From: Lachnospiraceae bacterium 28-4
Lineage (GTDB): Bacteria > Bacillota > Clostridia > Lachnospirales > Lachnospiraceae
Direction: 5' to 3'
DNA length: 64,000 nt
NCBI GenBank assembly: GCA_000403275.2
Contig: KE159599.1
Location: 459,391-523,390, forward strand
Positions 43,355-50,984 of the stretch are shown here, piece after piece. A program made the translations under genes and the position numbers. Within the stretch, counting starts at the first letter, position 1, and each line of letters begins with the position of its first letter. Below the pieces are notes generated by a model, which saw only the letters and a list, made by a program, of their open reading frames with translations, ran no database searches and was not told the DNA's origin.

Positions 43355-43792
43355 TCAGCCGGCCTGTTTCCTGTCATTGGAGATAACGTTTTTCTTCAAT
43401 GCCATGAATAACATAACCAGCGCAATCGTAATTAAAATATGGGCGATCCCCGCCATACCGGAAAGAGAGGCATCGACTGCTTTCGTCAGTTCGGCATTTT
43501 TCACCTGTATCATTCCTCTTGCCAGCATAGTAACGGCCATAAAAGGAAGGGCGATATTGTATAACACATAAAACCTTCGGAATATCCTGGCATCCAATAA
43601 ACCGGGGAGCTGTATGCAAAAGAGAGCCACAATAAGAAACAGGAATGCGCCCATCACCAATAAGTGGGTATGTACATTTCCAAGCACCGTTTTGCCGGTA
43701 AAACCGCTAAATTTTGTATATTCCCTGTGAAATACACCTGCTGCAATCGCCAGCACAAAATAAACCATGGAAGTATTTAAAATTTTCTTCAT
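43355..43792 (-). CDS. DUF2871-family membrane protein
   Basis: 145 aa from MKKILNTSMVYFVLAIAAGVFHREYTKF; AAAGGAG precedes this ATG, while the frame is open 35 codons upstream. Four membrane helices; the segment VFHREYTKFSGFTGKTVLGNVHTHLLVMGAF contains the conserved His/Arg pattern of the family. The function is unknown. Its start overlaps the stop of the gene at 43789-44454 by 4 bp, and both follow the TetR gene. Confidence 0.8.
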   Translation of the reverse strand: MKKILNTSMVYFVLAIAAGVFHREYTKFSGFTGKTVLGNVHTHLLVMGAFLFLIVALFCIQLPGLLDARIFRRFYVLYNIALPFMAVTMLARGMIQVKNAELTKAVDASLSGMAGIAHILITIALVMLFMALKKNVISNDRKQAG

Positions 43793-44454
43793 TTTAACTC
43801 CTTTCTCATCGCACGAAAACCGATCCACACAGTCCACACATATGCACAGGTTTTCGGAATCATCAGCATTCCAATCATAGGAATCCTGTCCGCCCAAAGC
43901 ACTACCGGGATATAGAACCCGAAACTAAGCACAATCGTCAGCCACATATACTTGAAATCTTCATCCCTGTGTTCCTTCGCACTTTTATAAAACAGAACAA
44001 TGACCAGCAGTCCCAGCAAAGCAAATGGAATATTCCGGTAAATCCCCCATGCCAGGGAACCTGTTGCACTCAGCCACTGATTCTGCGGGCAAAGGCATAA
44101 AATCATACGCAGCAAAGATAACAAATATACCATAAGAGTCAAACTGTTTCGTCCGTCGATCCTGTATCTGATCCGCCATACATAATACAAAATCACATAG
44201 AAAACAGTCATTGTGATTGAAGTGATGAGTTTTCCCGCTCCAAGAGCCACCGTGAAATGATCAAGCCCTGTGGTACACAGCGCCAGGGCCCGGGGAACCA
44301 GATGAAAAGAATCGCCCGCCCCAAGCACCACCGCCATAACTCCAAATAGCCGATATTCCTTGTTCGGGCCGCTTTTTACGATCATAATCACTCCGAGCGT
44401 AATAACAGTAATCAAATACACCGCATCAAATAATGTTTCTACTATCGCCTGCAT
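43789..44454 (-). CDS. Multi-pass membrane protein of unknown function
   Basis: 221 aa with about seven membrane helices (TLFDAVYLITVITLGVIMIVK; SLAWGIYRNIPFALLGLLVIVLF; WLTIVLSFGFYIPVVLW). The conserved FGVMAVVLGAGDSFHLVPRALAL may be a functional site. Family not identified with certainty. AGGAGG precedes the ATG. A TetR-type operator palindrome lies 15 bp upstream of its start, so it and the DUF2871 gene are the probable targets of the adjacent TetR regulator. Confidence 0.65.
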   Translation of the reverse strand: MQAIVETLFDAVYLITVITLGVIMIVKSGPNKEYRLFGVMAVVLGAGDSFHLVPRALALCTTGLDHFTVALGAGKLITSITMTVFYVILYYVWRIRYRIDGRNSLTLMVYLLSLLRMILCLCPQNQWLSATGSLAWGIYRNIPFALLGLLVIVLFYKSAKEHRDEDFKYMWLTIVLSFGFYIPVVLWADRIPMIGMLMIPKTCAYVWTVWIGFRAMRKELK

Positions 44455-44468
44455 CCGTTTTTCCTCCT

Positions 44469-44483
44469 ATGAACAATGTTCAT
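44469..44483 (-). promoter_or_regulatory. TetR operator palindrome
   Basis: ATGAACAATGTTCAT is a perfect dyad (ATGAAC-N3-GTTCAT) between the TetR gene and the membrane-protein operon. The same half-sites occur upstream of the TetR gene at 45093-45107. Confidence 0.7.
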
Positions 44484-44506
44484 TTTTATCAAAACTCCCC
44501 CATCCA

Positions 44507-45073
44507 TTAATAAATTACCCTTCGAACCATACCAAGTATTCCGCTACAATCATAATTGTGCTGCAGCAGCGCTGAGATCATCAAAGAAAAAATAATTTCC
44601 ACAAATTTTTTCCGGGTAAAGTCCTCGTCAAAAACCTCCTGACGGACATTTTCATCATGGAGCAGAACCATAAAAAGACGATCCTGAATATGCTGCCATG
44701 ACTGTGCCATAAACTGCTGCCCGTCTTCTTTTTCCTCCCCCATAAAGCCCATGGAATGAAACGTAAAAAATCCCGGATATTTTTCGTCCCCTTTTTTCAT
44801 GCTGTCAAAAATCCATGCGATACAATCCCCGAAACTATCGAACGGTTTCTTATTCCCGGGATTCTCAGGAAAATGAAAAATGTCGCACCAGACACTTTCT
44901 ACCGTTGAAGCCATCAAATCGGACTTGGAATCAAAATAATTATATATAGAACCGGTGCAGATATTGCACTCTCTGGCTATGGTCCTGATATTGACCGCTT
45001 TCCAGCCCTGTTTTCGGATCAAATCCCGGCTTGCGCTCAAAATAGCCTCTCTGGAAGTAACTACCGTATTCAA
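44507..45073 (-). CDS. TetR/AcrR-family repressor
   Basis: 188 aa. The N-terminal helix-turn-helix is standard (REAILSASRDLIRKQGWKAVNIRTIARECNICTGSIYNYFDSKSDLM). The ligand domain holds LLHDENVRQEVFDEDFTRKKFVEIIFSLMISALL. It starts a three-gene operon with two membrane proteins. Two matching palindromes, one before its own start and one before the second gene, suggest that it represses itself and its neighbours until an unknown small molecule binds. Confidence 0.9.
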   Translation of the reverse strand: MNTVVTSREAILSASRDLIRKQGWKAVNIRTIARECNICTGSIYNYFDSKSDLMASTVESVWCDIFHFPENPGNKKPFDSFGDCIAWIFDSMKKGDEKYPGFFTFHSMGFMGEEKEDGQQFMAQSWQHIQDRLFMVLLHDENVRQEVFDEDFTRKKFVEIIFSLMISALLQHNYDCSGILGMVRRVIY

Positions 45074-45092
45074 ACAGTCTCCTCCTTACAAA

Positions 45093-45107
45093 ATGAACTT
45101 TGTTCAT
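45093..45107 (-). promoter_or_regulatory. TetR operator palindrome upstream of tetR-like gene
   Basis: ATGAACTTTGTTCAT repeats the ATGAAC-N3-GTTCAT pattern of 44469-44483 and lies 20 bp before the regulator start, as expected for autorepression. Confidence 0.75.
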
Positions 45108-45149
45108 TATACATGATCCATCCCAACCCGTCAAGCATTTTTATCATGC

Positions 45150-45342
45150 AAATGCCGGATGCAGAAAACTTCCGTTACTGTTCACTCCGTTCTCAGTAAC
45201 ATGCAAAAATTCATCTAAAATTGCCTTCGGCAATGGAATTTTTACACTCCTGAACAAACGCTGGCGCGCTTTGCAAGCCAGCTTATTGTAAAACAGGCAA
45301 CGGCTGGCGGCAAATTGCCGCCGGCCGCCGCCCTGTCCATAC
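45150..45342 (-). repeat. Hairpin-rich intergenic stretch
   Basis: Contains GTTACTG...CAGTAAC (about 45174-45200), AAAATTGCC-TTCG-GGCAAT, and GCGGCAA-ATT-GCCGCC (about 45310-45325) hairpins in the gap between ThiT and the TetR promoter. The predicted 81-codon frame across it has no start signal. The sequence looks like a conserved repeat of the group, an impression from memory that I cannot verify. Confidence 0.35.
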
Positions 45343-46044
45343 TCATGATGACTGCGCCATTTCCTTGATCTTATCCAGTCCTTTCGCAACCGGAGGAAGT
45401 AAAACCAGCATCACGCTAATCAACGCCTCCATACCCAGATACGCCCCATTATATACGAAAGAATAGACCGGAGCCGTCATATTATAGCTGGATGCATAAC
45501 TTCCAAAGAAAATCATGCCCGACAGGAAAGTAAAGAAAAATCTTCCAAGCACTCCGACCAAATAACCCTTGACCAGCCCATACTTCGATTTACAGAAAAT
45601 CCCGGAAAGCCCCAAAGCTCCGAAAGCAAAGATATAATCGGTGAGCATTTGGGGAATGCTGATAATATAGGGATTGGTAATCAACTGTAGAAAACCGTAA
45701 GCTACCGCCGTCATCAGTCCGCTTCTTAAACCATACCAATAACCGATCAGGCAGATAAAAAGCATACTGAAAAGAGTAACGCTTCCTCCCATGGGCATAT
45801 CGATGATTTTGATCGTCGAAGTGACCATGGCGAGCGCCATAGCCATAGCGGAAAATACCAACTGCCTTGTGTCGAACCGGCCGGATTTTTCCTCTTCCCC
45901 TTCTCTTCTCTTCTGCCCGGACAGAAAACATGCGGCGACAAGAATAATGACCATCACTGCGATCAACGCGCCATACCCGGCTCCGGTGAGTTCAAAATAG
46001 TTCCCTGCCTCTTCATCGATAATCTCTCTTACAAAAAATGACAT
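45343..46044 (-). CDS. thiT: Thiamine ECF transporter S component
   Basis: 233 aa, GAAGGAGG before the ATG. After an extra N-terminal membrane helix (GYGALIAVMVIILVAACFL) comes the ThiT fold: RQLVFSAMAMALAMVTSTIKIIDMPMGGSVTLFSMLFICLIGYWYGLRSGLMTAVAYGFLQLI, then KGYLVGVLGRFFFTFLSGMIFF, GSYASSYNMTAPVYSFVYNGAYL with the Tyr/Trp-type thiamine pocket. It captures thiamine and uses the shared ECF energy module, not in this window. A TPP riboswitch in its leader makes the assignment firm. The added N-terminal helix is longer than usual for ThiT. Confidence 0.92.
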   Translation of the reverse strand: MSFFVREIIDEEAGNYFELTGAGYGALIAVMVIILVAACFLSGQKRREGEEEKSGRFDTRQLVFSAMAMALAMVTSTIKIIDMPMGGSVTLFSMLFICLIGYWYGLRSGLMTAVAYGFLQLITNPYIISIPQMLTDYIFAFGALGLSGIFCKSKYGLVKGYLVGVLGRFFFTFLSGMIFFGSYASSYNMTAPVYSFVYNGAYLGMEALISVMLVLLPPVAKGLDKIKEMAQSS

Positions 46045-46215
46045 AAAAAAACCTCCTTCGTAATGCTAAATCACTTGGAGGGGTTTCATTTAAGGATTTT
46101 ATTCCTTTCCCTGACATGCATAATAAAACGATAAGGCATGCAGCCCATACCGCTCCTTTCATCGTTTTCGCAGTATCATGCCCGCTTTTATGCCACAGTC
46201 AGATATTTCATAAAA

Positions 46216-46308
46216 TCCAGCTTCCCTTCGCCGGTATTATCCGGATCAGGTTATGAGGGTTAGAATCCATAACGAATTCAATCTCAGCAAATGCTCCCCT
46301 AGCGATTT
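46216..46308 (-). promoter_or_regulatory. TPP (thi-box) riboswitch
   Basis: On the minus strand: GGGGAGC...GCTGAGATTG (pyrimidine-sensor arm), ...ACCCTCATAACCTGATC-CGGATAATACCGGCGAAGGGAAG. These are the invariant CUGAGA and ACCUGAUC...GCGAAGGGA pieces. It lies 170 bp upstream of the ThiT start and turns thiamine uptake off when thiamine pyrophosphate is plentiful. Confidence 0.97.
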
Positions 46309-46392
46309 CTATTAATATGTTCTACAACTCGCATTCAATATACGCCTTGTTGGCGGATTTGTCAATGGCTGTATTTGCCGGATCTCAAACAG

Positions 46393-46721
46393 CAATCTTT
46401 ATAAGAGCTGTGGCAGAGGAAAGCCGAAGGGGGCTGAAGCCGCCGGGGAAGGTTGGCAGGGATCGGTTTTCTAATGGGGCTTCCAATCAGATTTCACTAA
46501 TGAAATGGGTATATGGTATCCAACCGGACGAGCCGGAAGCAACGGACATCCTGTCCTACGCTTCCTGAAACCGCCATCCTGGCGGTTTCGCTCTGGTTAT
46601 CGACCATTTCATAAGTGAAATTACTGATTGTGCGCAACATTACAAAACCGATCCCTGCCAACCTTCCCCGGCGGCTTCAGCCCCCTTCGGCTTTCCTCTG
46701 CCACAGCTCTTATAAAGATTG
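46393..46721. repeat. Large palindromic element, copy 2 (possible structured RNA)
   Basis: Arms 46393-46470 and 46644-46721 are perfect 78-bp inverted repeats; pairing resumes past a mismatch. It is clearly related to 11158-11504: shared CAATCAG-ATTTCACTAATG, ACCGGACGAGCCGGAAGC, and TTTCATAAGTGAAAT blocks, but the arms differ at many places and each change is matched on the opposite arm. The apical hairpin GGACA/TGTCC replaces GGCA/TGCC of copy 1, and GAAACCGCC/GGCGGTTTC replaces GAAGCCGCC/GGCGGCTTC. It lies between the TPP leader and the diguanylate cyclase gene. Confidence 0.75.
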
Positions 46722-46844
46722 ATTTCCATAGTTCCCCACGCGCCTTGTTGACAAAGAAATACGATATGATATACTTCTAATTAAGTCAATATACATATTT
46801 TTACATTTATTCTTATATAAAAATGTGAAACAAGGAGTTTACCC

Positions 46845-47771
46845 ATGGAAAAAATATTGATTATCGATGACAGCATTGTACATGCCCACTATTTAAAGAG
46901 CATCCTGGAGGACAGTTATGAAATCTCCCTCGCCCATACGGCGAACGACGGACTTCAATATGCCAAAACCGGGAAGTATTCCCTGATCCTTCTGGATGTC
47001 GTCATGCCGGAGATGGACGGCTTTGTACTATTAAAAAAATTGCAGGAAGAACTGGTCACGGAACATATTCCCGTCATCCTGATTACCAGCCTTTCCGATG
47101 CGAACAGCGAGGAACAAGGACTCATCCTCGGCGCTGTGGATTACATTGTCAAACCCTTCCATCCGCCGATCGTCCGGGCACGGGTGAATACCCATATCAA
47201 ATTATACCGGTACCGCTCCCGAATCGAGCAACAGGCTATGGTGGATGAAATGACCAAAGTAGCTAACCGAAGATATTACGACCAGCAGAGCGTTCTGAAA
47301 TGGCAGGAGGCGATCCGCTTAAAAGCCCCATTTTCCGTCTGCATGTTCGATATCGACAAGTTTAAAGTATATAACGACACTTACGGCCATCCTGCCGGAG
47401 ACCGGGTAATCGAAGCCGTAGCCCAGACTGCAAGTTCCAGCCTGAGGCGGAGTACAGACCTATTTGCCCGTTATGGAGGAGAAGAATTTATTGCCATCGT
47501 TTTAGGCGGAAAATCGGAAGAAGTTTTTACCCACTTCAAAAATATCCGCCAGGCAATAGAGGATTTACATATTGAACACAGCGGCAAGGAATCCGGCCCT
47601 CCATGGGTCACAGTCAGCATGGGCGGCATCACCCTGTTCCCACAAATAGGCGACAGATATGAAGATTATGTAAAAATCGCGGATCAAATGCTATACAATG
47701 CCAAAGATCTTGGCCGGAACCAGGTCGTTTGGATGAATGAAAAAAAGATACAATGGAAAGAACGCGGATAA
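46845..47771 (+). CDS. Response regulator with diguanylate cyclase (GGDEF) domain
   Basis: 308 aa, AAGGAG upstream of the ATG. REC domain: IIDDSIVHAHYLK with the acidic pair, LLDVVMPEMDG with the phosphoacceptor Asp, and VKPFHPP. From about residue 130: VDEMTKVANRRYYDQ, the MFDIDKFKVYNDTYGHPAGD metal/substrate site, and the active-site loop RYGGEEF (GGEEF). It would make cyclic di-GMP when phosphorylated. No I-site RxxD immediately before GGEEF is obvious. The gene stands alone with a terminator 75 bp after its stop. Confidence 0.94.
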   Translation: MEKILIIDDSIVHAHYLKSILEDSYEISLAHTANDGLQYAKTGKYSLILLDVVMPEMDGFVLLKKLQEELVTEHIPVILITSLSDANSEEQGLILGAVDYIVKPFHPPIVRARVNTHIKLYRYRSRIEQQAMVDEMTKVANRRYYDQQSVLKWQEAIRLKAPFSVCMFDIDKFKVYNDTYGHPAGDRVIEAVAQTASSSLRRSTDLFARYGGEEFIAIVLGGKSEEVFTHFKNIRQAIEDLHIEHSGKESGPPWVTVSMGGITLFPQIGDRYEDYVKIADQMLYNAKDLGRNQVVWMNEKKIQWKERG

Positions 47772-47845
47772 ATGCCGAACAACGCATCCATTTACAGACA
47801 ATGGATGGAACGGGATACAAAGAGCAGAAACCGGATACACAGATA

Positions 47846-47883
47846 TAAAAAAGGGCACGGCCAAAAGCCGCGCCCCTTTTTCA
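47846..47883. terminator. Bidirectional terminator
   Basis: AAAAAAGGGCACGGC-CAAAA-GCCGCGCCCCTTTTT forms a GC-rich stem with A and T tracts on both sides, between the convergent diguanylate cyclase and sugar-permease genes. Confidence 0.85.
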
Positions 47884-47893
47884 TATCCGCCCT

Positions 47894-48745
47894 CTACCCC
47901 TTGATTCCGGTAGATGCGATTCCTTCCACATAATATTTCTGCAAAAAAAGAAACATAATCAGCATCGGAATCGCCGAAATCGTCAGCGATGCCATGATCG
48001 GCCCGTAATTGATCGGTTTGGAGCCGAAAAACGTCTGGATGGCAAGTTGTATCGTCCTCTTTTCCTCACCCGTGACTACCAGCAGGGGCCACATAAAGTC
48101 ATTCCAATGAGCCACAAAATCCAGTATAAAAATAGTGGCGTATACCGTTCCCGAGATAGGCAGGACTACCGTAAAAAACGTTTTGACCGGCCCGCATCCG
48201 TCTATACTGGCAGCCTCCAGCAGATCATTCGGCACATCCATAAAGAACTGGCGGAACATGTAGATGCTAAAGCACTTTGCCACGAAAGGCACGATGAGGG
48301 AAGCCCACGTATTGATCCATCCCAGATCCGCCATTTCCCTGTACATCGGCAGCATAATCGCCTCCGCCGGAAATACCATCAAACTGATTACCAATGTCAG
48401 CAACGCATTTTTTCCCTTAAATTCGAATTTGGCCAGCGCATAGCCGCAAATCGAATTGATAAACAAATCCAGTATGATAATAACCAGTACATAAAACAGA
48501 CTGTTACCGATAAATTTCCACATATTGATCCTCTGGAAAACCTCCTGATAATTGTTCAGGGACGCCCCCTGGGGAATAAAAGTGGAAAGTGAGTTTAATC
48601 CCTTAAATATCCCGGACTCCGGTTTCAGGGAAGAAGAAACCATCCAGATCAAAGGGGATACAAATATCAGTGCGACAAGGGTATTGCCGAGGTAAAATGC
48701 AAGGCTGCCGAGTCTTGCCCGTTGTTTTTGCGTCATAATCTCCAC
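47894..48745 (-). CDS. CUT1 sugar ABC transporter permease (MalG type), fructan operon
   Basis: 283 aa, six membrane helices. EAA loop NDLLEAASIDGCGPVKTFFTVVLPIS; C-terminal KYYVEGIASTGIKG is the typical end of the second CUT1 permease. It is the last gene of the GH32 operon, 5 bp after the partner permease. A strong terminator follows. The ATPase is absent from the operon, so a shared one is expected. Confidence 0.93.
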   Translation of the reverse strand: MEIMTQKQRARLGSLAFYLGNTLVALIFVSPLIWMVSSSLKPESGIFKGLNSLSTFIPQGASLNNYQEVFQRINMWKFIGNSLFYVLVIIILDLFINSICGYALAKFEFKGKNALLTLVISLMVFPAEAIMLPMYREMADLGWINTWASLIVPFVAKCFSIYMFRQFFMDVPNDLLEAASIDGCGPVKTFFTVVLPISGTVYATIFILDFVAHWNDFMWPLLVVTGEEKRTIQLAIQTFFGSKPINYGPIMASLTISAIPMLIMFLFLQKYYVEGIASTGIKG

Positions 48746-48750
48746 TCCTC

Positions 48751-49635
48751 CTAATCCGCTTTTATTATTTTTTTCATTCCCAAAGACAGGGATATAACGA
48801 TCACAAAAAATACTGCCGCCACCGCACAGGCATATCCGAAGTTCCTTTTCTGGAAGCCCTGCTCATACACATAATAAACAAGAGTTCTTGTGGAATTCTG
48901 CGGTCCGCCCTTCGTCATGACATAGGGCTGTGTAAACAGTTTCATCGCCTGGATGACCGTAATCATAATGACGTACTGGATCACGTTCTTCAATCCGGGC
49001 AAGGTGACATAGAAAAAGCTTTTTACCTTTCCCGCACCGTCGATGGAAGCCGCCTCATACTGCTCCTTAGGAATCCCCTGCAAGCCTGCGAGAAAGATCA
49101 TCATCTGGTATCCCGCCCCCTGCCATGCAGACATGAAAATAATGGAGTTCATCGAAGTTTTAGGATCATTGAGAAATCCGCAAGGCTCCATTCCCAACTT
49201 TACCAGCAGCGCATTTAAAAGCCCGCTGTCAGGGTTGGAATTATATAACACCGTCCAAAGGATCGCCACCACTACCATCGAAGTCACTTGGGGGCTGAAA
49301 TATGCCGCCCGGAAAATGGACACCCCTCTTCTTCTGGAAGAAATCAGCAGCGCCAGAGCCAATGCCAGCGCCGTCTGGAAAGGCACCACCAGCACCGTAA
49401 AATGCAGCGTATTTTTTACTGCAATCCAGAAATTTTTATCTTGGAAAAGTTCGATGAAATTGTTGATCCCGCTGAACTTGATCCTGTCCGGGCGCATGAT
49501 ATTATAGTCCGTAAATGCATACCGTATCGTCTGTAATGCCGGATATATCAGGAAAGCTGCCAGCAATACCACCGCCGGAACCACGAAAAGATACGCCGCC
49601 GTTCTCTCACTCTTTTTATTAATCGCTTTCTGCAT
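48751..49635 (-). CDS. CUT1 sugar ABC transporter permease (MalF type), fructan operon
   Basis: 294 aa, six membrane helices. EAA loop PKEQYEAASIDGAGKVKSFFYVTLPGLKN; the segment MKLFTQPYVMTKGGPQNSTRTLVYYVYEQGF is typical for MalF-like partners. GGAGG lies before the ATG, 20 bp after the binding-protein stop. Together with the second permease it imports the sugar cleaved by the GH32 enzyme. Confidence 0.93.
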   Translation of the reverse strand: MQKAINKKSERTAAYLFVVPAVVLLAAFLIYPALQTIRYAFTDYNIMRPDRIKFSGINNFIELFQDKNFWIAVKNTLHFTVLVVPFQTALALALALLISSRRRGVSIFRAAYFSPQVTSMVVVAILWTVLYNSNPDSGLLNALLVKLGMEPCGFLNDPKTSMNSIIFMSAWQGAGYQMMIFLAGLQGIPKEQYEAASIDGAGKVKSFFYVTLPGLKNVIQYVIMITVIQAMKLFTQPYVMTKGGPQNSTRTLVYYVYEQGFQKRNFGYACAVAAVFFVIVISLSLGMKKIIKAD

Positions 49636-49655
49636 CGTTCAAACTCCTCCCTTCC

Positions 49656-50948
49656 CTATTCCCCGCTGTAATATTTGTTATAATCTTTATCCGTCGCGGC
49701 AGCCGCTTCGTTCAGCGCCGTCTGCGCATCCACGCCCGTAAAGATATTGAGCATGGCTTCCGAAAACCCTGCCGACAATACGCTGTAGGAAGGCGTCCTC
49801 GGCCTTGGATGCCCGGTTTCCATCAGTTGTTCCTTAAAAATGGAACGGGGATATTCATTGTATTCCGTCAACACATCGTAGCTGGAAATCCTTGTGGGCG
49901 GCTTGGAAATCGCCTTCGCATAGGTAGTGACGTTTTCTTTGGAGAACAGGAAATTCATCACTTCCTTTACCGCATCCATGTCCTGAACATTTTTTGTTAC
50001 CGACGCCACCCAGTCTCCGGTCGGGGAAGTGGGTATCCCCCCATCATCCGCCACCGGAAAATAAGTAACTCCCCAGTTCAGATCCGGGTAATCATTTTCC
50101 AACGTCGCCACCTCCCAGGAACCGCCCAGCATGGTAGCCGCCCGCTCGTTATGGAATTCTTTCTGAATCGGATCGATATTGGCATATCCGTCCTGGATAA
50201 AACGGTTTAAAAACTCCGCCGCTTCCACGCCTTCTTTACTGTTAATATAACCGTCCGCCCTGCTGCCGTCCTCGCTGACAAAATCCGTCCCGTTGGAGAT
50301 CCAGAACTGTTCCAGCACATAGGGAAGCCCTTCGCCCTTATCCATAATAATATTCGTTCCCACTACCCCGTCTTTTGTCAGTTTGGCAGCCGCATCGTAA
50401 AATTCCGTCCACGTCCATGCCTCTTCCTTTGTCTCGGGGATGCGTATCCCGGCTTCCTCAATCATATCCCGGTTATAGTAAAGAGCCACCGAACTTTCCG
50501 TCGCACCTACCGCATAAATTTTTCCATCGTATGTATTTTGATTTTTCGAAGAATCCAGAAAATCATCCCAATCCTCCTGGGTAAAGAAATCATCCAACGG
50601 CAGCGTAATTTCGTTTGCCGCATAAACGGAAACATTCGGGCCGTCCACAAATAAAATATCCGGTAAATCGTTGGAAGTAATGGCAGCGTTTACTTTGTCC
50701 TCATAAGCATAAGAATCCGCCCGCACAATCGCCTCTCTTTGCAGATGAATGGAACCCTTATGGGCTTCGTTAAATTCCGCAATTTTTTCTTCCCACCACT
50801 GTTCGATCGCCGGTTCGTCGCTGGGACTCCATACCGTAATCACGGATTCCCCCGCTTCGTTCACTCTCTCTTTTACCTGGCCGCAGCCCATGCATAAACC
50901 GGAAATGAGCATGGCGGACAGCAATACCGCAGCTATCTTTTTCTTCAT
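49656..50948 (-). CDS. Sugar-binding lipoprotein of the fructan/sucrose operon
   Basis: 430 aa from MKKKIAAVLLSAMLISGLC-MGC; GGAG before this Met favours it over one four codons earlier. The signal ends at a lipobox Cys. The mature domain is a family 1 solute-binding protein (VWSPSDEPAIEQWWEEKIAEFNEAH; TSNDLPDILFVDGPNVSVYAANE; WEVATLENDYPDLNWGVTYFPVADDGG). It follows the GH32 gene by 36 bp. The expected ligand is a fructose-containing oligosaccharide or sucrose, inferred from GH32. Confidence 0.92.
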   Translation of the reverse strand: MKKKIAAVLLSAMLISGLCMGCGQVKERVNEAGESVITVWSPSDEPAIEQWWEEKIAEFNEAHKGSIHLQREAIVRADSYAYEDKVNAAITSNDLPDILFVDGPNVSVYAANEITLPLDDFFTQEDWDDFLDSSKNQNTYDGKIYAVGATESSVALYYNRDMIEEAGIRIPETKEEAWTWTEFYDAAAKLTKDGVVGTNIIMDKGEGLPYVLEQFWISNGTDFVSEDGSRADGYINSKEGVEAAEFLNRFIQDGYANIDPIQKEFHNERAATMLGGSWEVATLENDYPDLNWGVTYFPVADDGGIPTSPTGDWVASVTKNVQDMDAVKEVMNFLFSKENVTTYAKAISKPPTRISSYDVLTEYNEYPRSIFKEQLMETGHPRPRTPSYSVLSAGFSEAMLNIFTGVDAQTALNEAAAATDKDYNKYYSGE

Positions 50949-50984
50949 TTTTCTCTCCATTTCCGCACGGCTTTATCGTGCATT

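Noticed and set aside
45144-45389. 81-codon ORF overlapping the ThiT 3' end
   Set aside because: No ribosome binding site, and it crosses a row of hairpins; the hairpins are the better explanation.
46317-46568. 83-codon ORF inside palindromic copy 2
   Set aside because: It runs through the arm and core of the palindrome, has no ribosome binding site and is not kept in copy 1.
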